From assembly GCA_027924585.1 (NCBI GenBank), contig BSBM01000372.1, forward strand, positions 36,902,501-36,966,500: DNA of 64,000 nucleotides. The letters run 5' to 3'. The notes below the pieces were generated by a model. The model had not been told where the DNA came from. It did not search any database and saw nothing but the letters and a program-made list of their open reading frames with translations. Made by a program: the position numbers and the translations under genes. This document shows, piece after piece, positions 22,861-35,345 of this stretch; within the stretch, counting starts at the first letter, position 1; every line of letters begins with the position of its first letter. Source of the DNA: Larix kaempferi. Lineage: Eukaryota; Streptophyta; Pinopsida; Pinales; Pinaceae.

Positions 22861-23480
22861 GGAATTCCATGTCCATGTTGATGCCTCGTCGATTGCGTTG
22901 GGCATCGTATTAGTTCAACCAGGAGAAGGCGACCTTGATCATCCTATTTCTTTTGTAAGTCGGAAGCTGTCATCTGCCGAAAGAAATTACACTACTACTG
23001 AGAGGGAAGGTCTGGCAATGGTCTATGCGCTGTAGAAGTTCAGACACTATTTGTTGGGTGGGCACTTTAAAATGTTCACCGACCATTCCACGTTGAAATA
23101 CCTAGTCAATAAGCCTGTGTTGGGGGGGAAGATATGTCGCTGGCTACTTCTTTTTCAGGAGTTCAATTTTGAAGTCATTGTGAAGCCAAGACGGTTGAAT
23201 GTCGGTCCTGATCATCTCTCGCGGATCGATACAGGAGAGGAGTCGACCAACATTGAAGATGGTTTACCAGATGCTCAGTTGCTTCGGGTTGAGGTTGCAG
23301 ATGGCTACTTTGCGGAAATCATTCAGTTTCTGACAACGGGTACTGCACCAGACGAGTTCACCACCAGTCAGAAGAAGCATTTGGTAGTCAAAGCTACAGA
23401 CTTCCAGCTAATTGCAGGAGAGTTATACAAATTGGGTGCCGATGAGGTATTGCACAGATGTGTCTTGTCGCATGAGTAAT
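22861..23480 (+). pseudogene. Element B RNase H and connection
   Basis: The RNase H follows RT: EFHVHVDASSIALGIVLVQ, SFVSRKLSSAERNYTTTERE, a stop at 23033 (a former Gln codon), then KMFTDHSTLKYLV and RRLNVGPDHLSRI. The acidic residues in VDAS, TERE and FTDH match the D-E-D set of gypsy RNase H. The C-terminal tether to integrase (AQLLRVEVADGYFAEI) ends at TAA 23477. Confidence 0.92.
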
Positions 23481-24577
23481 CGTAGATATTAGCAGAAGCG
23501 CATGGAGGAGTAGCTAGAGGACACTATGGCGGTAGGGTGACTGCTAGGAAAGTGTTGCGTGCTGGGCTGTGGTGGCCCACACTACATAATGATGCGACAG
23601 ACTATGCGCGGTCTTGGGATGTCTGTCAGCGAACTGGAAAACCATCCCGACGCGTTGAGATGCCACTTATGCCTCAATTGACATTGCAGTCGTTTGACAA
23701 ATGGGAAGTGGATTTTGTAGGACCAATCAATCCACCAGGGAAGCGCACGGGTGCGCGCTACATTATCACAGCGACAGAGTATTTGACTCGATGGGCAGAG
23801 GCGGCACCAGTAGTTGATTTTTCTGCTGCAACGGAGGCACGATTCTTGTTTGATAACATCATCACTCGCTTCGGCGGCCCCAAGATATTGTTGAGCGATC
23901 AAGGCAGCCACTTTCTTAATCGCACCATCAGCGCATTGACGGAGGAATTGCAGATACAGCATAAGAAGAGTACACCCTATCATCCACAGGTGAATGGCAC
24001 AGTGGAGGCTTTCAATAAGATATTAGATCATGCACTGACAAAGGTGTGTAACGTGAACCGCGATGACTGGGATCTCAAAATCCCAGCCGTATTGTGGGCC
24101 TATCGCACCACATGTAAATGGATGACAGGGAAAACACCATTTAAGATGTTGTATGGACAAGACGCAATTATGCCCATGGAGTATATTGTCCCGATTCTGC
24201 GCATCGCGACCGCCACAGGCCTGGATGATGCAGCGGCACTAGATGAACATCTAGAGAAGTTGGTGCAGTTGGAGGAAGATCGTTTCATCGCTGGGTTCCA
24301 CCAGGGGCTAGAGAAGGATCGCCAGAAGGCATGGCATGATCGACACATCAAAAACAAATAGTTTCAGCAGGGCGACTTGGTGTTTTTGTACGACAAAATT
24401 TTTATGAAACATCCAGGGAAGTTGCAGATGCATTGGCTTGGTCTGTATCGCATCAGTAGTATTACTTCAAGAGGCGCGGTTCAGCTACAGCAGCTGGACG
24501 GGGCAATGCTCCCCAAACTGGTGAATGGTCGTAGGTTGAAGCCCTATCAGTCGGGCTTAGAACACCGTGATTCCTGA
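23481..24577 (+). pseudogene. Element B integrase
   Basis: The N-terminal zinc domain reads [12 protein letters not shown], then [15 protein letters not shown]. The first cysteine of the usual C-x2-C is tryptophan, so zinc binding is probably lost. The catalytic core has [18 protein letters not shown] and [14 protein letters not shown], retaining the D-D-E triad. A stop at 24359 separates the C-terminal part (FQQGDLVFLYDKIFMKHPGK and a W-L-G-x-Y box) with no chromodomain seen. Pol ends at TGA 24575. Confidence 0.92.
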
Positions 24578-25116
24578 GACGCATCGGGAAAATCGCATCA
24601 GGAAAAAGAAAAAAAAAGTAGATTGATTGGTGGCGGGATGGCGCACCAACAAGGATGGAATGCAGAAGCAGGGAGGCTTATGCCGCAAGTTTGGAGCGGT
24701 CGACGACAAGTGGCAGTATTGCGACCCGATCAAATTAGCAATAAATACCAAAAGTTAAAACAATTAATTAACGGCGCTTGTTCGAATGATGGGAATTAAT
24801 GGCGGATCCGGCTGATCGACTGACAGGATCAACGACGGATTTGCGTCATTAATACAGGATTTTGGTTGAATTAATGCATGATTTTGTGATGATTAAGGAG
24901 GATTCGGATGGAAGCTATAAAACTGGATCGGAGTTGGTCAGAAGACACCGAGAAATCAGTTGTGTAGTGTTGTTGCAGAGTGAAGTCATGAGTTGAGCAA
25001 GGTGTTGATAAGCATATAACGAAGTGCCGCGAGGCATGCCAGGCGAACTAGAGACAATCGAAATTAGCAGCGAAGTGGAGTCTCCCTTCATCCCAGTGGT
25101 TTTCAAGCAATAAGTT
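24578..25116 (+). other. Element B non-coding spacer after pol
   Basis: No gene. It has a short A-run at about 24604-24617 and several short repeats of CGGATTTG/GGATTCGG type. It separates pol from the extra 3' frame. Confidence 0.6.
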
Positions 25117-27954
25117 GTGTCATCCAGAGCCGTTGATATTGGAGCCAAAGTTGCAAATATGTCAGTCGGAGCATCAGTCGTAACTATGAAGCAATGGGGG
25201 GGTCAGCACTCTGAGTCCCCGCAGAGTAAGAGGGTGCTTCGGTCCTCCACCACGATGGCAGGCGAAGCTCAGGAACGGGTGGGGCAGTCCAGTCACCAAG
25301 TTCGTGAGTCTGCCCCATGGGAGGGCCTGTCAGTCGGTGACATCCTTGGGTATATCCCTCCCATTCGGCCGGATGCCACCCCGCGCAAGATAAACCCAAA
25401 ACAGAAGTATGGTGTGAAGATGCCAGCGCTCCCGGTTGGAATGGAGTGCTCTATGGATATTGGGCCGGCATTGATGCGCCTGCATTACGACGACCATGAT
25501 ATGTTGGCCTACCCTGACATTGCATCTGCCCCATATGTGCCTGAGACGCGCCTTTCCCCGACACCGACTGCACACGAATGGGCATGAGGATTGAAGCAGG
25601 CTGGCTTGTTAGGGCTCATTAACATGCCACATTTTAGGCGACTAGCGAAATTAAATGCGTGCGTGAAGCAGCTCCTTGCGTGCTTCCATGGTGGGTCGTT
25701 TTGGCTGGACAGAGAAGTCCTGGTCACCGTCAATTTAATTTCGTATATAACCAGCTTGCCTAAGAATGGAGTCAATCCGTCGCAGTTCATCCAAGGGAAG
25801 GAAAACAACAAAAAGCGGACGTTGCAGCTGGCACAGAAATATGGCTTAGAAACGGATAGGCGTGGGTATCGCACTAGCAGCTGCAATGATCAAGCGGTAC
25901 TCATAGGTATTAAGATCCTATCCCGCAAGGCCCGGTTAGGGGTGGTCGACCTAATCAGTGCAACTCGGGGATCGTTGCATGCGCAGAGCAATGCGCGGAA
26001 GGGGTCCAAATGAACTAGTCTCTGTATCTCTTGAATCAATTAATGGAGGACGCTATGGCGGTCCAATCGGGAAAGGGTGCCTTCACATACAATTGGTTGT
26101 TGTTGTTGATCGCCTTCGCTGCATGGAAGGAGCCCGGCACATACCAGGGCATGGCCTGTCCAGCTGCAGCAGAACGGCAGGGTGCGTGATATCAGAATCT
26201 ATGGTATGTACGGGAGCCAGAGAGAGTTTGGGATTTCCAATTGCAGTTTTGGATGTTTTGGGAGATGCTTTGTGCTGCAGCAATACAAGTCCCGTGAATA
26301 TCTCAAGAAACTGCAGCGAGCTTCCGACCAATCATGGCGTTTGCGATTCGGCCACATACCATACATATACAAGCCCGCCGTGACCCTAATCGGCAATGGT
26401 TGTAGACCTCGTATAAGGTGACGTCCAAATATTTGGAGGCTACTGTGAATGAGTGGCCGAAGGCCTGGCGACAACCCATGAGTTTAGCGGAGATAGAAGC
26501 CGGTGGCCCGGCGTTGGGCCTAGATGATCGGGTATTGATACAAGACCAGCAGAGTCACCATGACTTAGGGAAAGAATTGACCAAAACAATATCGGAGGAT
26601 AGCGACCGGGACCTTCAAGAAAATCGCTCGAAAAGGTATCAGGAGCATGCAACGATCAGCAGGTTGTCCTTGCTCGCCGAGGCACAGTTGGGCCACCTGC
26701 TCATAGCGCTCAATACTGCATCCTCTGTGGTAGCGGACAAGATGGCAACGAAAGCAGATGAAGGATTCCATGTGATCACCGCTCCGTTAGAGTCTCTGTA
26801 TGACATGGTTTCCGGAAAGGCACCAGTGGAAGCAGCGGCACCAACCTTTGGTGCAATCAGCACTTATCCACGGGTGAGGAATGTGGAAATTCCCCCAACT
26901 TTGATTGTGACCGAAGATGCGGCAGTAAACACGTTGTTGCAGCAGTTGAAGACGGTGACCATTAATGTGAATGCCTTGTCCATGGAAGGGTTGACCACTA
27001 TGCAGGCAACTACCAGCAAGGAAGCAACAGACCGACTACGGTAGATCAGTGGTATGTGTGTACAACTACAGGTGAGTGAGGCCGATGCGCAGCGCACTAT
27101 CGAAGAATTGACCGCCAGGGCTGCTTCTGCACGGCAGGCCGTGGATGACCTCGAAGCACACATCAAGGAAGAACAGGCTGAAAAGGCACGTGAAATCGAA
27201 GGACTGAAAAAGGAACATGATTTCCTTATTACGGAGAAGGCTCGGATGTGGGACGACAGTGTACGGGTTGACCGAGCGATCGTGGAAGCTTATCAACATG
27301 TGCCAGAGCCCACTGAAGAGGTGGACGTGCTACACCAGGTGCAGCGACCGGGGGATTCCATTATTCAGTTGCAACAGGAGAATCACGAGTTGAAGGCCCA
27401 GATGAAACCGGGTACGCCTCAGGCTGAAGTGGATGAACGAAGAAGGGAAATTGAGGAAGTTGCCGCTCAGATGGAGGAGCTGGAGACACAGGAAACCAGG
27501 CTCACGGCTGACACTGTACAATTCTGGGGCCGCATTGTTCATGATGAACAGGTTGAACAGCTGACTAGTACCGATAGGAAGCGTAGGGACAATTGGCCAC
27601 ATTGAAAGCGGCAATGCGCACAATGCCACCACTGGAGCAAGTTGCTAAGTCTCGGGAGCTAAAAGATTTGCATCAACGTGTCGCTAAAGCGGGCGAGCGA
27701 CAGAAGACACGCACGGCACAGTTAGAGGAGTTCCAGGACATCGGCGGAAAATTCATGATGCAAGCCAGTGAAGCTCTACAGGCAGTGCAAAAATGTCGAC
27801 AGCAGGTAGTGGCAAAGCTTACAGATCACCCATCTGCAGAAGATGTGTTCGACAGTTAGTCAGCGGCTACGGAATCCAAGGAGGTGGTGCGGACAGTTGA
27901 ACAACCGTATGAGGACTTCAAAGTCAAAACAACGGAGTACACCATCTCCAGTTG
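25117..27954 (+). pseudogene. Element B extra 3' ORF with coiled coil (function unknown)
   Basis: A sense-strand frame of about 2.8 kb fills the space between pol and the 3' LTR. It begins MSSRAVDIGAKVANMSV, shifts frame near 25990 and 27590 and has stops at 25588, 26173, 26291, 26403 and 27042, but coding sense continues. The middle contains ENWLL-like aromatic stretches (TYNWLLLLIAFAAWKEPGTY, ERVWDFQLQFWMFWEML). The C-terminal 270 or so residues are a heptad-rich, acidic-basic coiled coil (AQRTIEELTARAASARQ, QAEVDERRREIEEVAAQM). The position equals the env-like frame of Athila elements, but I see no signal peptide or certain membrane anchor. I do not recognise the family. Confidence 0.65.
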
Positions 27955-27994
27955 ACGTGGCTCGAAGGCAAGCCACAAGATTGTGTTGGGGGCC

Positions 27995-28881
27995 TGTTGG
28001 CAGGTGGTTTGGTAGAGTGATATCGCAGCATCTCCGATGCTGCGACAAGGCAGAAGATGTCGCGGAAGGCGATGAGCGGAAGATTATTTTATGCATTTTG
28101 GGTCAATTGTACCGTGAATTGCGGGTTTTGGGTCATTTGGACCACATATTATGTATTGTTGAGTCAATTATACCGCAAAATGCGGGTTTTTGGTCATTTT
28201 TGGATAAGTCAGTTAGATATTGAGTCATTTGTCCATAGTGTCGATTAACAAGTTGTTAGAAAGTGGACAAGAGTTGTAAGGCGGAAGCCTATATATAGAT
28301 AAGAATTGTAAGTGATGAAGAACATATAGAGAGAAAAAGATTATGATCATACGGGAGATATTATGTGAAGCTCTGATGTTGGTTGTATGTTTTCCGGGTA
28401 TGTTTTGATGTTAAAGAGTCATCGCGGAGATCTAGTTTTTGCAGAGACATTGTATCTGAATCGACATTGATAATATGATGAAGTTATTTTGGTACAATCT
28501 CTGTGTTTAATCTGTTCAGTTGTGGTAATGCGATATTGCACTATATGAATAATGTCATGCTTCTTTGATGTGATACTTCCTTTACAATTATTGTTGTTAC
28601 AATGATGAATGTCTTGGTTAAATATTGCTTTAATACTATGTTCAATGCTTAAAGATCTTTGTCCTAGTGTTGCAATAAGTTTAAGTATCATAGCTGCGAC
28701 CACCCTCCTTCATTCGGCGGAAACATGGTTCTGTCTTCTCTTCCTAGACGCCTCAGGTGAGACCTCATCTGCTCTGCAGGTGTTGCTGGGAAGAATAAAC
28801 CCTGTCCAGGCCGGTGCCTAGGGAGACTGCGGTTGGTGTCAACAATGATGCGAACCCCTATCGACTGGGTTTGATTCAACA
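27995..28881 (+). repeat. Element B 3' LTR
   Basis: TGTTGGCAGG to GATTCAACA, 887 bp, same length as the 5' copy. Here the U3 hairpin is 9 bp: TCGCAGCAT-CTCCG-ATGCTGCGA at 28023-28045. The TATA-like TATATATAG is at 28290-28298. Confidence 0.93.
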
Positions 28882-28886
28882 CAATC
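28882..28886. repeat. Target duplication of element B, right
   Basis: CAATC, identical to 16757-16761. LINE ORF2 continues directly after it. Confidence 0.88.
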
Positions 28887-30343
28887 TGCTCCAGTTCCGT
28901 CTAATTTTTCGTTCTTCGGTGGAAGTAGGGGGGGTCTATGATCACATACCAATTTCTCTGTCCATTTCTATCCCGGAGAAGAAACCCCCAGATCCATTCA
29001 AATTCAATCCTTCATGGGTGGAAAATGTGGATTACTGTAATCTAGTTAGAAAGAACTGGATGACGTCGTCACGCTCTCCGAACATTACATAAATGCAACA
29101 ATTTGCAAGTAACCTCTCACAGATCAAACGTGTCTCCAAAGAATGGGGAAGAAAGCAGGAAGCAAATGATCAAAAAGAGCTCAAGGAGATTGAATCCAAC
29201 TTGAAGGATCTTTTTAATACAATCTCGAATGGAACTTTCACCATTGAGCAGTTGTTCTCTCTTAAAACCTTGGAAGGAAAAAGAGCCACCCTACTAGAAA
29301 AAGAAGAACATTTGTGGTGTTTCAAGATGATAAAGGAAGCATGGATTTTTCCTTTCAGGAGAAGGCTAAGGCAGCTGAGGAACATTTCAAGTCAAGATTT
29401 ACAACTCCCCCAAACTTCCCTATAGCAGAGATCCTAGAGGTAATAAATATTTTTCCTAGGCTCATTTCTAAGGAAATGAAATATGATCTTTCTAAGGAAG
29501 TAATAGAAGAGGAGCTAAACGCAGTTCTCCATTCCTTCCAAAAGGGGAAGAGTCCCAGACCAGACGGTTTTGTTGTAGAGTTCTCTTTAGGATTCTATGA
29601 TCTACTGAAAGAGGATCTTCTTAAAGTAGTCAAAGATTCTCAGAGTTCTGGAAAAGCATTGGAGATTTTTAACTCATCATCCATCACTCTTATCCCCAAA
29701 AAACATAAGGGAGAATCATTTGAGGATTTCAGACCAATAGCATGCTGCAACTTGATCTACAAAGTAATTTCCAAGGTAATCGCCCAACGGTTGAAACCTA
29801 TCCTCAGTGACGTGATCACAGACGAACAATTTGGTCTTCTTTTTAATAGACAAATAAAAGATGTTGTATCACTCGCTCAGGAAACCATTCATACCAATAA
29901 GAAGGATAAATTACCAGCTTTTGCTTTAAAGCTTGACCTCTCTAAGGCTTATGACAGAGTTAAATTGACATTCCTCCATTTATTATTGATTCAAATAGGA
30001 ATGCCTTTAGCAGTGGTGAACTGGATAATGGAGTGCATACACTCAACATCCTATGTTGTTTTAATCAATGGTTCTCCCTCCCATTTCTTCCATCCAACTC
30101 AAGGAATTCAACAAGGTTGTCCTTTGTCCCCCTTCCTATTCCTTCTAATAGCAAATGCTCTGAGCCATCTGATTCACAGAGCAAAAGAAGATGGATCGAT
30201 AAAAGGAATCAGGATCTCCAACTCAGTAACTTAAACCCACACTCTATTCGTGGATGATGTCTTGCTCATAGGGGAAGGGACTCATGGGAATTTTCTAACC
30301 TTCTCCAAGATTCTAGACCTATACAAAACTGCCACAGGAATGG
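28887..30343 (+). pseudogene. LINE ORF2, reverse transcriptase core
   Basis: After the right duplication of element B the frame resumes LLQFRLIFRSS and VYDHIPISLSI, the end of the endonuclease. From about 29314 the RT domain gives KGKSPRPDGFVVEF, SSITLIPKK, DFRPIACCNLIYKVISKVIA, EQFGLLFNRQ, FALKLDLSKAYDRV, GIQQGCPLSPFLF and, after a stop at 30232, HTLFVDDVLLIGEG. The aspartates of LDLSKAYD and FVDD are retained. Stops at 29090 and 30232 and a frame change near 29310 disable it. Element C begins at 30344 between KTATG and MVIS. Confidence 0.88.
30339..30343. repeat. Target duplication of element C, left
   Basis: AATGG, identical to 44275-44279; it lies in the LINE ORF2 RT coding sequence. Confidence 0.88.
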
Positions 30344-31972
30344 TGTAATACCCCATTTTGACCCTTAGGATATATTGGTTTTTAATGTAAATATGGTATA
30401 CATGTGATGTATGTTTTTCTAGCGTGGAGCTCAAGGCCAAGGCCCCGCTAGTGGATGCTCGAATTTTATTTAAAAGGAAAGCATTAGATATTATGTTACC
30501 CATGTGCTATTAAGCCATGGAGCATTGTAAAATGATGTAAATAAATATCATGCAATAAAATACCAAAACTGGCTATGGGAGAAACTAATGAGAAGGGGCC
30601 ATGTGTATCCACTAGGGAGTGGTGAGGGGGTTGAGGGATTGAACCATAGGCTTCCAAATGTCATTGTGAGAACCCATTTGACTTTCCTTGCTGACATTTA
30701 ATTCTGTTGTAAGGAAGTTGTTGAAGAAATCAATCCATGGATTCAATGGAGCATGGGCAGCCCAGAAATTCGTATGGCAGGGTATGGGCTCTGTTTTCTT
30801 GACCCACAAGTCACTCTACCTCATGGGAAGGGGTTCCTCCTCATTCTCATTCCATGGTGGAACATCCCAGCATCAGTTTTCATCCAAAAATGGATTCCCA
30901 GCAGTGAGCAAAAACCAGAAATCGCAACTTTGCAAGAACCCACGTTTTGAAGTGCCATAAACACCCAGGATTGGTATTGGATAGTAAAATCCAATGGGGG
31001 ATCCATAGATATGAACCTTGGGGAGAATTTGAGAGTATTAGATACCCCAAAATCCATAGAAAAAACCCATTTTTTATAGCCAATAAATCAAGTGGCGGAA
31101 TTGAGTGATTTGATGACAGAAGTTTGAGAAATCCAAGTGTGAATGACTAAACAGAGGTTGGGTTGCTGGATAAACCCAGTGAAGGCTGAAATCTCAAGGA
31201 ATTAGCAGCTGGACCTTTCTATGCCCACCCTGAATAGAACTGGAGGGAAGGGACGCCTGAGGGACTGTGTAGCAGAGAAGGGGACCTTCCTTGTGTTGGG
31301 TGAGGTAGGTATTATGGGTGCCATACTGTTGAATTCATTCGAGATGCATGTAGCTCTGTGGCTGAGCTCACTCGCTTAGCATTTCCCTCCCTTGTTTTTT
31401 GTATGCTTGATAAACCCAACTGTGTGTTGGCTTAGCATAGTTGTTTAGTGAAACCATGGCTGTGAGTGAGCCTGTTTAGTTCCTCCTTAGTGGATACACA
31501 ACCCAGCTCGGGGGTGATCTCTCAGCTGAAAGAATACAGGCTGGACAGAGATCTATGGTTGGGTGGAACGTTGCTCTCACATAGTCAGTTGTTGGACAGC
31601 TTCATCTCAAAGATAAGTGTTTTCTGTGTTTTAAATTATTTGCATTTGATGTTCTGTAATGTGTTAATTCAGAGTGGTAATTATTCATGTTAATGGAATT
31701 GATATGGAGCCTGTGCATAGCATTGGAATGGAATTGAACCCCTGAATGTTGAATCATCCTCTGCTGGTGATAGATATGTTGATGCATTATTGTTTGTGTG
31801 TGTGCAATTGTGTTTTAATTCCGCTGTGTTTATATTGATTATGAGTTTGCACACATAAGTTTTATTTATTCAAGCATTTCTTAGTATTATATGGGCTGAG
31901 ATATCCAAATAAGCCGGGTAAGATTGTTCATGCTCCCTCCCTTGCATCGGATGGATGGAAGAGGACGTGACA
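30344..31972 (+). repeat. Element C 5' LTR
   Basis: TGTAATACCCC to GAGGACGTGACA, 1629 bp. The U3 motif AGCTCAAGGCCAAGGCCC is at about 30428-30445, the same place relative to the LTR start as in element A. A CCAAC/GTTGG hairpin lies at 31416-31430. Confidence 0.9.
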
Positions 31973-31975
31973 GAG

Positions 31976-31987
31976 TGGTATCAGAGC
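31976..31987 (+). other. Element C primer-binding site (initiator Met tRNA)
   Basis: TGGTATCAGAGC three bases after the LTR end. Confidence 0.87.
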
Positions 31988-32221
31988 CCATGTTTCAGCA
32001 CTGGGGATGCTTGGGCCAAACGCTGAGTTTGCAGGCGGATAGCAGAATGTTCTAACGTGGTATTGGTGAAGTTTGGGCATCATTTTGATATGAAAAAATG
32101 GAAGGATCAGAGTTCTCATATGTGGCAAACGATCACACCATTGAATAGAGCTCTCCAAAATATTTCCAACGGTACCAGACTTGCCTTATTTGGTTAAGGG
32201 ACGAGGGAGATATGAGCCCCG

Positions 32222-32610
32222 CAAGCGCGCAGGTTGTGCACAGGTGGCGCAGGTTGTGCACAGGTTGCGCAGGTGGCGCACAGGTTGTGCACAAGTTGCG
32301 CATAGGTTGCCCACAGGTTGCGCAGGTGGCGCACAGGTTGTGCACAGGTTGCGCAGGTGGTGCACAGGTTGCGCACAGGTTGTGCACGGGTTGCGCAAAG
32401 GTTGTGCAGGTGGCGTACAGGTTGCACAGAGGTTACGCAGGTTGCGCACAGGTTGTGCACAGGTTGCGCACAGGTTGCACAGGTGGCACACAGTTTATGC
32501 ACAGGTTGCGCACAGGTTACGCATAGGTTGCGCAGGTGGCACATAGGTTGCGCTGGCGGCGTACAGGTCGCGCACAGGTTGTGCACCGGTTGCGCAAGAG
32601 TTGCACAGGT
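32222..32610 (+). repeat. GC-rich minisatellite in the element C leader
   Basis: About 390 bp of 9-12-bp units such as CAGGTTGTGCA, CAGGTTGCGCA and CAGGTGGCGCA. All six frames are open over long stretches and give peptides of the CATCAQPVHNL or QVAHRLCTG kind, which are repeat artefacts. It begins about 235 bp after the primer-binding site. Confidence 0.92.
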
Positions 32611-35312
32611 TGAAAAGGGAGTTAAAAAGGAAAAGCAGTCAAACCATAAATTCATAAAAGATGAATGATGCATCGGAACAGAGATCCGCAAGTTGCTGAG
32701 TATTCCTTGTTATATGGACTAACTTCTCCCAATAGAAAAGTTCTCCTGAATATTCCTAGATTTACTTCTACAGGTGGTTGAAGTTGGCAATTCAGGATAT
32801 TTTGCAACTGTGTAAAAGTGGAGAATTTTTGGTAAAAATTGTCATTTTTGAAGTAATGTAACTTCCACACCCGAAGTCAAAATGGAGCATGTGGATAGGA
32901 ATTGGAAAGCTTATCCAGTAGAGAACAATGTTTCATCACCAGAATTCGAATGAGAATGTCATACACCATAGATTTGCAGAGCAGAAAAGTGCTTGTGGCT
33001 ATTTTGACAAATTGTTGTCGATATGGGCAATTTCTAGAATTGCATGCCTAGAAGTAGCAGAGACCATGAAATCGAACCAGTTATGATGTGGAAGAGCAAG
33101 GTCATGCAAATATGAGGGATTGAAAATGGAGAATTCCTTAACCCCCGTCTTGCTAACTGTATTTATATTTTATAAGCTTTATGTACATAAAATTATGGCA
33201 TGGGAATTCTGAAAATGCAAGAGATTAGATGAGTGGCATGAATATGCATTGGTTGGTATATTAATAAACATTGCACAGTGCATGTGCATATTTTTGTGCA
33301 CACATATGATATTACATATTAGTAAAATTAGTGAGGTTCTACATATGCAATGAACCACTAATGGTAAATATTGTGGTTGATAATCACGATTGGTGTTGGT
33401 TTTGGTTGTAGGACAAAAGACAACATAAGCATGGCTAAAGATGTTGATGATGTGGTTGCATGAGGTCAACAACCTTATGAAGAAAAGGTTAGGGCAGCAA
33501 ATCCATGATCAAGAGGTTGGTGGAAGAATTCTGTAATCCTCTGCAAGAGACCAACAGATCAGGTAACATCAAAGGTGTAAATGGAATCCATGCAAGTAAT
33601 GGTTTACTTATGATGATTACATAAGTGTTGAAAGAGGATTGGGTAAGAATCCCTTGAACCATATTTAATAATCATAAAATGATATGCATTCATGTGAATG
33701 CCACACTACCATAGTGTGGTGGAGCATGGAGTGGCGAAGGAAAGAGGCCTCATACCATGTGACTGTTTAGAAATTTAGAATACATTCATATAAAATATAT
33801 CGTGCCATGTGTATGTTGATTATGAACTTAATAATCAAAGCAAGTGAGGACTGGTGGTCCTGATTATGGTAATGCATGCTATATGAAGTGGTCATGTTTC
33901 GGCCATAATATGTTTGAATGCATAATATTCATGAACCAATGCAAGGTAGAATTGAGTGAATATGCATTAAGAAATTTTATAAATCTTGTGGCTATGCCTT
34001 GAATGAATGCACTTGAAAATCTTGTGTAAACATTGTAGATGTGCATGCATGTGTGTGGATGCACATGTTGTGATGCATTGTGCGAATGCACGGTTGTGAT
34101 GTGTATGATTCATTGCAATTAGATAATAGATGAAAGATGAATTGTCGAAAATCATGAGATCATTCCATGAGCTACTATGAATGCAGAATAGTAAGTGTAT
34201 GAAGAGGACAGTCATGATTGATGGGCTATCGGAATACTCTGTGGAATGGCAGAGTTGTATAAATCTTAGGACTGAGAAATGATGAGTATCAAAAAGTTTC
34301 ATTTAAATTGCATGAATGATGTGACTGTACCTTGCAATTTTAGTATGATAATGATGCACGTGAAGTAAATGAGTTTTGGTGATATTGATATGTTAACATC
34401 TCGAAGTGTTTGAATTATGGAATATTATAATTCTGAAAATGATTCAGTGACTGTTGCGGCAATGAAATATTATATGCATGGAGACTTACAAGTGTTTGGC
34501 TGGTTGAAGTTTCTGATTACAGGTAGATTGTTCAAGGCATGGCAATGAGGGTAAGACCATGTGAAGGCTGGAATCTACCATGTGAAAGAGCCAAACCTCA
34601 TGAGAAGGATCTCATGGCTGTGAAATAGTTTATGTGCAGAACAGATTGTCAATTCAGATTTGTAAATCTCAGAATTGGAATTTTGATAATAAATTACTAA
34701 TGACTGATGACTATTTGGCTTATATAAAATGTGTCAGGAGGACATGTTGTAAGTGGATGCTCATGTATGGCAGCGAGCGTAAGACCATGATGGGAAGAGT
34801 GGTGTCACTTACAGGAGCCAAACAATATGAGGATGACCTTATTGTTGAAACAAATCAATTTTTGTAGGAGACAGAACTGTAAATTCATATTGAATTATTA
34901 GTGTCATTGATTGGTTATGAAACAATCAGGTTTGAATTTTAATGTTAAATGTTGCTGACTGTTTGGCTATTTAATAAGTGTGTCAGGAAGACACATTGCA
35001 GTAAGACCAAGAGAGAGGGCCTGCAAAAGCCAAACTTCATGGGAAGGAATTCCATGATTTGGAAATGGGTTTCGGGTGAAATGCCATTAGACATTATTAA
35101 TGTCTCATCCGCACTGCATGATTCGTGAACAACATGAGTGAGATGGTGAATACTATGTCAGGAGGACATATGAGGGTTATGGAATATAAAAGGAGTTGGG
35201 ATAACAAACCGAGGGACTGTCAACTCAGAGAAGGAACCCCCATTCCTCATTAGTGAAGAGAAATTACATCTGCAAAATGGATAAGTGTTTTGTATACCCA
35301 GACTGATATATA

Positions 35313-35345
<33 letters not shown>

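Larger units (their letters stand above)
16762..28881 (+). mobile_element. Element B: Ty3/gypsy retrotransposon with extra 3' ORF
   Basis: Identical-length LTRs of 887 bp (16762-17648 and 27995-28881) and a CAATC duplication define a 12.1-kb element. The interior runs gag, zinc knuckles, protease, a second gag-like segment, reverse transcriptase, RNase H, integrase (the gypsy order), then a long extra frame before the 3' LTR. Nearly every frame break is a CAG, CAA or CGA codon turned into a stop, as expected of methylated DNA decay. I counted about 47 LTR differences by eye (about 5%). From memory, related polyproteins are widespread in land plants; the lineage name is not certain. Confidence 0.93.

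Noticed and set aside
32181-32691. Long open frames on both strands rich in Cys, Thr, Gln and Val
   Set aside because: They are produced by the 9-12-bp minisatellite, which stays open in all frames; the peptides are simple repeats with no family match.
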